NCBI GenBank assembly: GCA_024220525.1
Contig: JAMYWO010000025.1
Location: 100,474 to 164,473 of the forward strand
Direction of reading: 5' to 3'
From: Cochliopodium minus
Taxonomy: Eukaryota; Discosea; Himatismenida; Cochliopodiidae
DNA length: 64,000 nucleotides
The translations under genes were made by a program, and so were the position numbers. The notes beneath the pieces were generated by a model, which searched no databases, was not told the DNA's origin, and saw nothing but the letters and a program-made list of their open reading frames with translations. Of the stretch, positions 20,752-31,753 are shown one piece after another (the stretch's first letter is position 1; each line of letters starts with the position of its first letter).

Positions 20752-23248
20752 TTAATTATTTTTGATCTTTTTGGTTTCAATATCATAACAAAATTGTATT
20801 AAATGAATACTTTTAAAGAATTTTTCAAGAACGTTTTTTGGAAATTGCTCATAGACATATTTCTTTGCTTCATCAAAGATGGTGGGTTGAATCTTGCTTG
20901 AAAGAATAGACTTTTCAATTTCTCCCCTTACTTCTTCTGGCAAATCTAATTTGTAAACACTTTTAGTTTTATGTAAAAAATCATTCCAAATTGAAGAAGC
21001 CTCTATTTTGATGTCTTGTGATTTTTCTTTGATAGATTCTTTAAAACAATATTAAAAAATGATTAAAAAAAATATTTTTTTTTTATTTACCCAAGAAAAT
21101 TTCAGTTGAAATAAGAAATTCTATTTTTTCAGGAGAAAATTCTTCTCTGATAAAATTGTGAAAATATTGCAAATGTTCTTCATTTTTAAATATGAATAAG
21201 ACTTCTGACTTATTTTTCTTTTCTGGTTCTCCATATTCCTATCATCAAAAAAAAATTGTTAGTTTGTTAAAAAAATTTTATGAATTATTTTTTACGTGGA
21301 AAATCATGCTTTGAAATAAAAATGAGTTTTGAAATCTAATGTAAGGATCTGCTTTCATCAATTTATGAACATGTTTACTAGCATCAACAAAAATATTTTT
21401 TGTGGGATTTTCTTTATGAAACAAAAAATAAAAAATTAATTTAAACAAAAAAATATAAAATTAAAAAAAGAAAAAATAAAAAAATTTTACGAATATTAAG
21501 TTTAATTTCTTTAGTGATATTTCCAGGGAGATTTATAGTATATTTTCCTTCCTCAGTCAAATACTCATCGAATATTTGTTTTGCCAAAGTTTTAATTTCT
21601 TCTTCACAATCCAAAGCTACAAAAAAAAAATAATAAAATAATAATGAAAAAAATAAAAAAAAAATAGATAATAAAAACTACATAATAATTTTGTTGCCCC
21701 TTGAAAAAACAGCAAATTTTCTTCATTTTTCTCTTTTCTCAAAAACTCCATAAAAAATTTGGACTTGCTCTCTGATGCCAGTATAATGTCAAAATAATCA
21801 TTTCTCAAACTCATGTTAGGTTTAGAAATAGTCTTTTTTGTAAAAAAAATTAAATGAAATTAAAATAAAAAAATAAAAAATAAAAAAATAAAAAAATAAA
21901 AAAATTAAAAATAAAATGAATAAAAAAATAATTCAAAAAATTAATAAATCAAAAAATAAAATGTATTTTACGTTCTCAAAAAAAATAGATTTCTTTCTTG
22001 GCAATCCTTCTTGATGTCTCATGAGTCTGACATAAACTTTGGTTTTTTGAAATTTAGTGAAAGCTTCTCTTCTAAAAGACTCCAGTGTTTCTTGGTAACA
22101 TTTGTCGAACACTATAGTAAAAATAAAATATACAATAAACTGTTGGGAATTAAAATTATTTGTTTGGAAATAATTTTTGAAAAAATATTGTTAGGAAATA
22201 AAAAAATAAGAATTAAAAATAATTAAATAAAATTTTTTTTTTACATGTGTTGGGCTTTAACAGATCTGTTAGATTGTCTTTGATGTACAGTCGGCAATAA
22301 CCAGGAATGTGAATAAACTTGGGAGCCTTAGGTTTCAAAAAGGAGTCGTAAATGTTCTGCGCACTCATGTCCCTTTTCTTTGGATCATCCAATGACTTGT
22401 ATTCCATGCATTCGTAAAGAAATTCGATGTATCTGAAGTTGTACAGCTTTGGGATCTTTCTCGCAAAAATTCTATAGAGGGGTTTGCTGAATGATTTTTC
22501 TGAAATAACTTTTTGAGAGATTGTCATCCTTAGAGATGAATCTTTTTGGCTCACATTTTTGAGATCAGTTTTTTCTTTTTTTTAATAATTCAGATTTTCA
22601 AAAATATTACAAATTTTCTTTTTCATAAATTAATATCCGCTAACATAATTATAAATTATGATTAACGTATTGAATAATTTAATTGTATTCTGAAGCAAAA
22701 TGATTGATTTAAAATTATAGATTCATCAAAAGTGATTTTTGAAATTGAATTTTTGATATAAATTTTTTTTTATACGAAAGAAAAAGAAGAGGAGAATCAA
22801 AATTTATCAAAATTTTTATATTTTTTTTTATAATTTACCTTGATGTTGAACTTCAGATGCTTTATGAGTGAATGAATAGATGGATTTCTTGTTAAAGATA
22901 TTGGGAGCACCATGTTCCACCTTTATAAAGTCTTCGGATATCAAGAATTCTATCCATTGGATCATCTTGGTTCTTTCTATGCCCAATGTATACTTAAAGT
23001 AATTTAGTGCAGTGGATCCCATGAAACTTTTCTCAAATTTTTTTCCAAATAAAGAAGTTTTATTATCAGAAAGAGGCAATGCTCTATTCTGTTTGTTGGT
23101 GATATATTTCACCACTGTGTGCAACTATAAAAAATTTTATAAAAATAAAAGTAAATTTAAACGATTTTATTATTGATTTTACAGTATCTTCATTGAATAC
23201 TTCTCCCAACAAGATCTTTTTAAAATCCTCCAATCCAATTATACTCAT
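20752..23248 (-). CDS. DEP domain protein with three tandem RGS domains
   Basis: Nine exons (23248-23183, 23124-22839, 22574-22245, 22111-21972, 21832-21682, 21616-21491, 21411-21296, 21238-21091, 21038-20752) close in frame to 549 residues. Residues ~30-115 form a DEP domain (KKFEKSFMGSTALNYFKYTLG ... FNKKSIYSFTHKA), which usually anchors RGS proteins to membranes or receptors. RGS 1 (~135-262) runs from FRYIEFLYECMEYK to FTKFQKTKVYVRLM. RGS 2 (~283-412) has SKFFMEFLRKEKNEENLLFFQ and ends in DPYIRFQNSFLF. RGS 3 (~425-530) begins LQYFHNFIREEFSPEKIEFL. RGS domains speed GTP hydrolysis by G-alpha subunits, so this is probably a G-protein off-switch. The link between the DEP and RGS parts crosses a long 264-nt intron; two separate genes are less likely because the phase matches. 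Confidence 0.82.
22625..22643 (-). repeat. Intronic conserved motif, copy 1
   Basis: Sense-strand sequence TTAGCGGATATTAATTTAT, identical to 60109-60091 in NOP53 intron 1 and in the same orientation relative to the host gene. Similarity continues weakly on both sides (AATTTAyAA upstream). It lies in the unusually long intron 2 of the DEP-RGS gene. Confidence 0.8.
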
Positions 23249-23411
23249 TTTCCCTATTTAACTTTTTTTTTTTTGATTTTAAATTTAAATTTAAAGGAGG
23301 ACCAGAGATCATTAAAATTTCTTTGAACTTTGAATCCAAAGATTGAAAACTGGAGATGATAAAAAAAATAATAAAAAAAGGGATCAAGAATTATTAAAAC
23401 TAAATTTTTTT

Positions 23412-25323
23412 TTAATTATTTTCAACTATTTGATTTTCATTGTTTTCATTTGTTTGTCCAATTTGATTGCCATCAAGATTATCCTTCTTCTCATCAAGAT
23501 TATCTCTGTGATAAGCAGTGATGATGGTTCGACCTTGAAACTTCTTCCCAGTGAGAGCCCTCTGAGCAGTGTGAGCCTCCTTAGAATTGGAATAAGTTAC
23601 ACAAACGATACCAACACCCTCAATGAAATAGGGGATCTTGGTCTTAGTCTTAGTTTCAGTCAAAATACCATTCTCGGTAAGAGTTTGTTTCTGATTTTCT
23701 TTGACAGCGAGAGAAGGATCAGGACGAGTGATCTTTAATTCAACGACAGTGCCAAACTTGTGAACTTCACCCATCACATCTTGATAAGCATCCTCAAAAT
23801 CTTCGTCGCGCAAAAGATCATTGGGAGTGAACATGTTTAAGAGGAGGAGGATGTTAGTTGGTGCTTCTATGCTGTAAGAATTGATGCTGAACAAGGTGGA
23901 AGTCGGCACGGAAAGGTCCAAGATGGCTGCAATTTTGGGGTTCACTGGTTTTTTTGCAGTTTTCTGTTCATTTTGATTCCCTTCTTCTGGATTATTCGTT
24001 GTGGAAACTGCTCCCAATGATGCTCTTTGTACAAGAATGGTTTTTTCCCCAATTTTCATCCCGTTTAATCTCCTACAAGCCTCATTTACTACGGAACTAT
24101 CTTCATACTCATAAAAGCAATATCCTTGTAAAAAAATAAGAATTTTTAAACGTTTAATGTTTTTGAATTTTTAAAAAAAATTTTACCTTTAGAGACACCT
24201 GTGTTTGAATCACGCACAAGATTAAAAGACTTCAATTTTCCAAAAGAAGAAATGATTTCCTTCACTTCTTCTTCATTCAAATAAGAAGGGAGACCTCCCA
24301 CAAAAATCTTGTCCTCACTATCTGAAACCTTTGAAGGGATGATACCAGGAACAGAAGGGACATTACCACCTAGAGAAGGTAAAAAAAGATTAAAAATAAA
24401 GATAAATTAAATTTGAAATAAAAATAAAAAAGTTTTACCATTACTAGTGTTAGGTGCGACATAATCTTTAGGTCTTCTAATTTTTAGTGATGTCCCTTTT
24501 AGATCAATACCATCAAGAGCCATTCCCTTGGTGGCGTAATTTGCATCTAAAAATTCTGCAAAAACAAAGTTTTTTCCAGGAGCACTTTTTTGAAAAAAAA
24601 AAATTTCAATAAAATTGAATATATTTTTCTCTGATATCTATATTTTAAACATTCAATTTTAAATGAATTTTTTAAATAAGTATAACATTTTTAAAATTTT
24701 AACATAGTTATCTTTTCTTTATTCTCCTTTGATATATCAATAAGAATATTTTTTTTTTACCTTTGGACTCCAGTTACAGGAGGTTCTACAGAAAGTTTTG
24801 CCTCAACCATAGCAGCATTTAAAAACATGACGAGCTCGTTATCGGTGATGCCAGGAGGAATATTTCCCACGTACAATCTCTTGGCCTGCTTCTCTGCCTT
24901 TGCAAAATCGATCTGATTGCTTATCAATCCTGCTCTCAAAAGATGATCACTTCCAATAGTAGGATTAATGGGTGTTGTTCCATCGAAATAGTATCCAGAT
25001 GTATACATCTGCATCTCTTCTTCTGTTGGTTGGGTATCCCATTTGTTTGATCTCTTTTTTCTGAGGATGGAGCTTGTTTCTCTACTTCTGCTTCTCCTTC
25101 TATCTCTTTCTGGTGATCTATCCCTTTTTTTGTCTCTTGAGGAGCTTCTTCTGGAGGATCTTCTCTCTCTCGAAGATCTTCTTTCTCTTGATGACCTCCT
25201 TTCTCTTGATGATCTTCTTTCTCTTGAAGATCTTCTTTCTCTTGATGATCTCCTTTCTCTGGATGATCTTCTTTCTCTTGATCTTTTTATATCGTCTCTT
25301 GATGATCTCAAATCTTTTGACAT
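23412..25323 (-). CDS. U2AF2: U2 snRNP auxiliary factor large subunit (U2AF65)
   Basis: Four exons (25323-24761, 24584-24439, 24369-24187, 24124-23412) give 534 residues. U2AF65 recognises the polypyrimidine tract at the 3' splice site and recruits U2 snRNP. The N-terminus is an RS domain made of a near-perfect tandem of RSSRER units (25150-25300), followed by KKRSNKWDTQP. RRM1 starts at KRLYVGNIPPGITDNELV and is completed across intron 1 (NFVFAEFLDANYATKGMALDG). RRM2 starts DKIFVGGLPSYLNEEEV. The C-terminal domain (LLLLNMFTPNDLLRDEDFEDAYQDVMGEVHKFG ... GVGIVCVTYSNSKEAHTAQRALTGKKFQGR) is the UHM that binds SF1. The order RS-RRM-RRM-UHM is diagnostic. The strongly T-rich introns of this genome fit a normal U2AF role. 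Confidence 0.96.
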
Positions 25324-25741
25324 CTAAAGTTTCTTTTATATTATTTCTTTTGTACCTAGATTTTTTGTTACAATTTCCTTTTTTTTTCTAATTATACAAG
25401 ATTTATTTTGTATAATCAAGGGGGATAGAAAGAAATGTTAATAAAATTCATAAATATTCTAATGTTAGTGTAATCAAGAAAAATCTTCAAAGTATTGAAT
25501 AATTTACCACCAATAAAGAAAATAACAAATTTTTTTTTATTTATTTTATTTTTCTCTGTAAATAATTAATTTTATTTTTCTAAGAGAAAAGTTGTTTAAA
25601 AGTTCTTCAAAATAAAAATAAAAGGACAATTCCAAATTGATACTAACAAATTGATAGATTCCAAAATTAAAATATTTTTTATATTTAGTTTGTTTTTAAA
25701 ATTTAAAAAAATTGAAAAAGAATTTAATCTACAAAAAATTA
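25324..25741. promoter_or_regulatory. Divergent spacer between U2AF and OTU genes
   Basis: 418 bp separate the two start codons. It is A/T-rich with no recognisable element. Confidence 0.35.
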
Positions 25742-28049
25742 ATGGATGATCAGAAAAGATTAGAAGAAAGGGTCAAAAGAGAAGGATTCAAAATAAATCC
25801 TCATACAGGTATTTGCAGAAAAGATTATAAGAGGAGAATAAAATATTCATAAAATAAAAATAAACAATATTATTTCTCAAAAAAAAAAAAAAGATAATTC
25901 GGGGGATTGTCAATTTGATTCAGTGGCTGATCAATTGAAATTGTTGGATGATAAAAATATATATTCGAATCTTACAAAAGAGATGGTGAGAGAAAGAGTG
26001 GTGAATTGGCTAAGTGAGAATAGGGATTACAGAACCAATTTGGATGATCCCAAAAGCAATATCGAAGAGTGGATCAAAATAACACTATTTCAAGAAATGG
26101 ATGATTATTTAAGAGAAATGAGAAAACCAAAAACCTGGGGAGATGATGTAAATTAAAATAACACATTTTTTTTAATCAACATTTGTTTTTTAAAATATTT
26201 TTATGATTTTTTTTTTTGATTTTTATTTTTTTTTTGTTCAAAAAGATTACTTTAAAAGCAATGGGAGAACTGTTCAATATAAGAATAAAAATCATTTCTT
26301 CTACCACAGAAAATAATTATAGCATGGAATTTTTTCCAAGATATCAAAACAAAGAAACAAAGACAATTTATTTGGCTCATAAAATAGAAGTCCACTATAG
26401 TTCTCTGATACCTTTACAAATGAGCCAAGGTAAAAATCGAAAAAAAAATTTAAAAAAAATTAAAAAATGAAAAATAGAACGAAAGAAAATAAAAAAAATT
26501 TTTTAACAAAGATTATGAAAATAAAAGAAAAAATGAAGTGATTTTCATTTTGGAAAAAGCTAATAAAGAAATTCAAAAAAGAGCGGTGTTGGACATATTC
26601 TTCAACGATCCAGAAGAAACGTACGTAGAGGAGAATGTGATCAAAGAAATTTTTGAAGAATATTCTAGAAATGAAAAGGGGACTTCTTTCCCTGATTTGT
26701 TCAACAAATTAATTGAAATTGTGAAAATATATGATATTTCTCAGGACAGAATCGATTCAATAAAGGATGAAATCAGCAGAAGCAAAGTAAAGAAGGATTT
26801 TGTGATTGATGTTGATAAAATCAAACAAAACATCAAGGATAACCTCCCCCATTCCTTTTTTAATAATGGAAACATTAAATATAGAAATGATCAAGATGAA
26901 AAGGACCAAAATAATGTTTATCATCATTTTACAAATACAAACGAAAAAAATGAGAAAGGGGAGGATTTTTCTAGTCAAAACAAAAAACAGTTTGATTTTT
27001 ATGTTAATGAAGATTACAAAAAACAGAGTCTCCTCGCTCAAGATCTTTTGAAGCTGAAAAAGTTGGAAAACAAAAACCTCCTCAACAAAAAAGAGGGTGA
27101 TATTATGATTAAAAATGGAGAAAATAAAAGCACCAATCAAACTAAACCAGAAGAAAAAAAGCCTGTTTCTTTTAGTTTCAATGAAAATAAAGAAAGTGAA
27201 AGGGAAAGAGATAAAGGAAGAGAATTATATTCTACTATTGATGGCAATAGTGATAATGTTGGCGAAAGAGATTTTGAAAAATCTATTTTCGAAAATAAAA
27301 AATTGAGACAGATTCAACTTCAAAATGTTTTGAATTCAAACACTCATTCCAATGATTTCAGTATTGAAAACAGGTTTGTTTACTTGGTGAAAGAAAAAGA
27401 AGAGAATTTTGATTTTTACAGAAAGGGAAAGGAAGATCTCCAACATCTTCTGTCTCTTTATAAAAAGATCCGGTCAAAATACAAAAACAAAACTGAAAAT
27501 GGAATCAAAATAGAAATTGGAGACAAAGATATATGTGTAAAGTGGAGATTGTTGGAGAAAAAAAAGAAAGAAAATTATTCTGTTTTTTTGTACAATAAAA
27601 GAACAAACGCTTACATATCAAAAAAAAGTCTTAATGAAGATGATGAGACCACTGGTCAAGTTTTTTTAAAAAAACCGAATGTTGATTCTTATTATTTGGA
27701 CTTTAAACGAGATAGAAATTTAGTTTTTACTTCTTCTCCTTTTGTGATAGGACCTCTCATTTCATTTAATGAACCAACAATCGACAAAGAAGATATTGTA
27801 TTGGAACTCACGTGTTCCAGTTTTACTTTCAAAGATTATGTTTGTTTGTATGAACAGGAAAACATGGAAAATCTCGAAAATTCTATTGAAAAAAAAACTT
27901 TGAAAAGAAATCTTGAACAACAAGAAAATTCATTTTCTCTAAAGTTTAAAAGACCTTTCAAAAGTGGGGAATATGTTTTTATATATTACTGTATTGAAAA
28001 CAAGGATGTTCCTATTTCCAAAAAGATTTTTAAAATAATTAATAATTAA
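25742..28049 (+). CDS. OTU-family cysteine protease with C-terminal beta-sandwich repeats
   Basis: Four exons (25742-25808, 25894-26147, 26246-26429, 26512-28049) give 680 residues. Residues ~20-165 are an OTU domain: SGDCQFDSVADQL with nucleophile C28, the RERVVNWLSENRDYR helix, TWGDD, then ITLKAMGELFNIRIKII and the catalytic histidine H157 in IEVHYSS. OTU enzymes usually cleave ubiquitin or ubiquitin-like chains. A helical, charged, low-complexity middle region follows (~165-420). The C-terminal ~200 residues look like two related beta-sandwich units, each with a V-W/V-LY pattern (ICVKWRLLEKKKKENYSVFLYN; FTFKDYVCLYEQ ... SGEYVFIYYCIENKDVPISK), similar in spirit to SKICH-type domains. That last assignment is uncertain. 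Confidence 0.82.
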
Positions 28050-28153
28050 ACTTTAATTTTTTTTGTAAAATGATGATTTAACCTACTTCAAATAATTTAT
28101 AAAACTAAAATTCTTTTTTTAATTAATTCCAAAGAAACCATTCTTTTAGGTCT

Positions 28154-29512
28154 CTAGTAATTTTTGTTTTTGTTTTTAATAATTACAAGTTGGTTGGCTT
28201 TCTTTATTTTCTGGTAAATATGACAAAGAAACTTAATTACGATCATGACAACTCCCTTCACCAAAGAGAAACAATGTTTATTGACAGAACACTTTCTATT
28301 CTTCGAAATGAGAAGTAACAAAACAATTTGTTCATTCAAAAAAGCACTTCCGTTCCAATAAAGATGATATCTCTCCTCCCACACAAAATTTTTCTTCAAA
28401 TTTAAAAGATTTCTGAATTTCTGGTGATAATTATCTTCGTCGTCACACAGCTCCATCAAGTAGAGGAGGTATTGCAAGAGTTTTTCTTTGTTGTGCTGTT
28501 GGAAAAAGTTTTGGTTAGTCTCATACAAGTTCAACAAATCTTTCATAGATCTTGTGTTTCCTTTTTTTTTTTTATTTTATTTTGTTCATTTTTTTTTTAA
28601 TTTATTTTTTAAAAAATTTAAATTTTACCTAAATTAGCGGCATGTTCATAAAACTCTATTGCCATTTCTATACTTTTTTCTATACCAATACCATTTTTTA
28701 CTAAGATTGCAAAACCTAAAAAAACAATTTAAAATTTTGTTTACATTTCCAATTTGTTTGAAAAATTCTTTTTTACAGTCCATTGCCATTGGATTCCCTC
28801 TTTCAATGGAAAGCAAATAAAATTCTATTGCCCTTTCCATGTTTGTTTTAATTAATCCTGTATGAATAAGATACCCTATCATAAACAAACAGTACCCTTT
28901 CTCAATCATTTTTTTTTGTTCATTGAATTTACTTTTGTTTTTGCTATTAAATAATATTTTATAATTATTTTTTATTTTATTAAAGTTTATGTTGAAATGA
29001 TTTTCGATGTTTTCATTATTATCAAAATTATCTACGTAATCTTCGGTGTCTTCATTATCATTTATTGTAATTATATTATCTTCATCGAGCATATCTTCAT
29101 CATTTTCTTTATTATCATTATTTCGGTATTGATGATGCTGGTTATAGAAACGATTTCCACATATATTCCAATTATTTTCCTTTTTATTCTCTTTATCACT
29201 ATATTCTTTGTAATATTGGAAGAAATAAGTGAAACTCTTTTGAAAATCAATATCATCATCCCAACCATTAAAATATTTAAACCCCATGGCTATAAGATTT
29301 CCTCTTCCAGAATGCTTTAAGCACAATTCTTTCGATTTATTCCTATCTTTTCTTCTTGATATTCCAAAATATGTTGAGAACATTAATTCCAATTCCTTCT
29401 CTTCATAATCTACCCCTTGAGCTTTTAATATATCTTCTTTACTTACGGATATTTTCTTTGTTTTGCTCAATTGATGCAATTTTATTAATATTTGAGAATC
29501 CTTCTTCTTCAT
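28154..29512 (-). CDS. Sel1-repeat (TPR-like) protein with acidic Asn/Asp-rich insert
   Basis: Three exons (29512-28777, 28715-28629, 28539-28154) give 402 residues. Start ATG at 29512 (MKKKDSQIL); the open frame upstream has no ATG. At least two Sel1-like helical hairpins are visible: GYCLFMIGYLIHTGLIKTNMERAIEFYLLSIERGNPMAM and the next unit, completed across intron 1, FAILVKNGIGIEKSIEMAIEFYEHAANL. A degenerate first unit (GNLIAMGFKYFNGWDDD) precedes an Asn/Asp/Glu-rich insert of ~90 residues. Sel1 repeats are protein-interaction scaffolds, common in ERAD adaptors and signalling proteins; the partner here is unknown. The C-terminal third is unassigned. Confidence 0.75.
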
Positions 29513-30147
29513 AATTTGTTCTTTTAAAAAGGGAATCAATTAATCCCGCCTTTGAGTACCTTTTTTTTTTTTTTTTGGAATCAAATTTATTTTATTTTTT
29601 TATTTTCCTTCAAAATATAATTTCAACATGGTTTATAGAAAGTCTAAATTGGATTTCAAAAATTAAACTTTGCCATTATATTTATTTTTTTAATATAATT
29701 CCTCAAAATATTTTAAATTATAATTTTATTAATTAAAAAATCTTCAATCTTAGATCTTCAACTATCAAAAAAATGCCATGATCAGTTTTATAAAACTATT
29801 AACAAGTTTTTTTTTGCAAAATCTAGATGGTTGTATTTTAAATACTTTTATTTTAATTTTTATTTGGTAAATTTAAAAGAAAAAAGAAAGAAATTCAATT
29901 CATCAATTGATCTTTAGATAATTTATTGGCAACACATTCTCTATTGAAACTTAAAGAAAAGTAAATCAGAAAATGTAAAAGTAAAGAAATTTAAACTTAC
30001 ATTTTCTTTGCTTTTTGATAATTATTGATAGAGCTTTTGGGTAAAGAAAAAAGGATTATTTGTTTCTTTTTTAAAAAAAAAAATTAAATATACAAGCAAC
30101 TGTTCAACTGAAGCAAAGCTAATGTTTATTTGAAAAAAAAAGTTATT
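29513..30147. other. Intergenic AT-rich spacer
   Basis: 635 bp between two minus-strand genes. I see no ORF, tRNA or other RNA signature. Confidence 0.5.
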
Positions 30148-31544
30148 TTAATTAAATAAGAATACTTTTAAAATAAAATTGCATATTTCAAGCTTCTCGT
30201 CCTCACTTTCTGCTATAGTGTAAAAAAGATCAAGAGCATCCACAAAAAGGGAAAAGTCTTCTCTTTGAAAGATGAAAACCAAGTTGGTAGTTTGTCTGTT
30301 CCACACTTTCAATAAATCTATGGGTTGAATCATTTCTTCACTCCAATTATTTTCTAAACAGAAATAAAATTAAGAAAAATAAAAAAAGAGAATGCATTTA
30401 TTTTACGAACGAGATCCTTGGCATCTTCAAAAGTCAAAATTTTGTTGTTAAAAGCATCAACGAACATTACTTCTTTATCACTAATATCCAATCTCAACAA
30501 AAAATGCGAAGGAAAGCTGTGTTGTGAATAAAGAGAATAAAAAATTCTTTAAATGTAAAAAAAAAAGAAAGAATGATACTTTAGAAACTTGACATTTTGT
30601 TTGAGACCAACCCTATCTGCTATCATTTTGAATACGATAGAAAGTGTAATAGGTATACCCATTCCAGTGTTTAAGACCACATTTATCAAAGAGTTGTGAT
30701 AATGATAATAGTTCTCGATGTTTCCTATTCAAAATAAATAGATAAATTTGGTTTTATGTGAAATAAAAAGGAAACTTGGTTACCTACAAATCCCTCATTC
30801 TTCATGAATTCCAAAATAAATTTTACTCTTTCAAGAATATTTGTTTTAAAGTTTTTTTCATGCAAAGAATTGAATTTCCCAAATATTTCACCGAATTTAG
30901 ATTGGACTACTCTTTTTACATTCACCAATGGCTGAAAATATTGTGAAATCAATATAGCACCATCTTCTACTTTTACAGAATCCTTATCTTTGATAGGAGT
31001 GTTGTGAGTATTTTTCTTTTTTTACAAAAAATATTTTTCTTGCCATTTCGATATTCATTGAGCATATCTATCAGATCAATCAAGGTTGTTTTGAAATTAA
31101 TTTTCATTATTATCTTGTCTAATATCTGTTCTATCAATTTAAAATTCTCCAATTTTCTCCTGATTTCGATATAATGTAATATAACATCAATAACATCCCT
31201 CCCATTTTTGATTAATTGTTTTTGAGATTTAATTTTTTCCTCTTTGAACAGTATATCATCTATCAACAATTTAGCTCTATTAATTGATTTTATAAAGATA
31301 AAAAAAAAAAAATTTTATATTATTACTGTTTGTCTAATAAATATCTTCTCCTATAGTTGATTGCCCAATCTTGAATTTTCTCATTTGAAGAATATTTCCA
31401 TTTGAATAGATTCAAATTTTTCCATATTTGTTTATTGTGTTGCAATTTATTGTATCTTTTACAAGTGCTCGTGAAATTCAATACATCTCCGACATCTAAA
31501 TATCTCATTATTATCAATACAACTTCAAAGCTCAAAATATCCAT
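30148..31544 (-). CDS. F-box / SirB1-like (transglutaminase-core-2) protein, FBXO21-like
   Basis: Six exons (31544-31327, 31276-31026, 30987-30784, 30724-30580, 30516-30407, 30353-30148) give 377 residues. The first exon is an F-box (MDILSFEVVLIIMRYLDVGDVLNFTSTCKRY), which would bind Skp1 in an SCF ubiquitin ligase. The remainder matches the SirB1/Transglut_core2 fold: DGAILISQYFQP, the hallmark NSLINVVLNTGMGIPITLSIVFKMIADRVGL and FPSHFLLRLD...VDAFN. This combination is that of animal FBXO21, although I see no C-terminal YccV-like domain. Intron 2 is very short (38 nt). Family assignment is firm for the domains; the substrate is unknown. Confidence 0.87.
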
Positions 31545-31753
31545 TTATTTCAATCAAATTTTTTTTTTTTTCACCGATTTTTTATTTCAAACAAATTTTC
31601 CATTTTGATAAACTTTTTTCTTAATACTATTTATGAAAATGAAATGATTTGGGAACTTCATTTTCTTTGTTTAATAATATTTTTCATTTTTCTCAACATT
31701 TTAATTGAAGAAATAAAAAAATAATTCAAAAAAAAAAAAAAAATTAAAAAAAA

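Noticed and set aside
29513-30147. Possible tRNA or small RNA gene in the spacer
   Set aside because: No A/B-box-like words (e.g. GGTTCGAATCC) or stable stem signature were found by eye here or elsewhere in the window.
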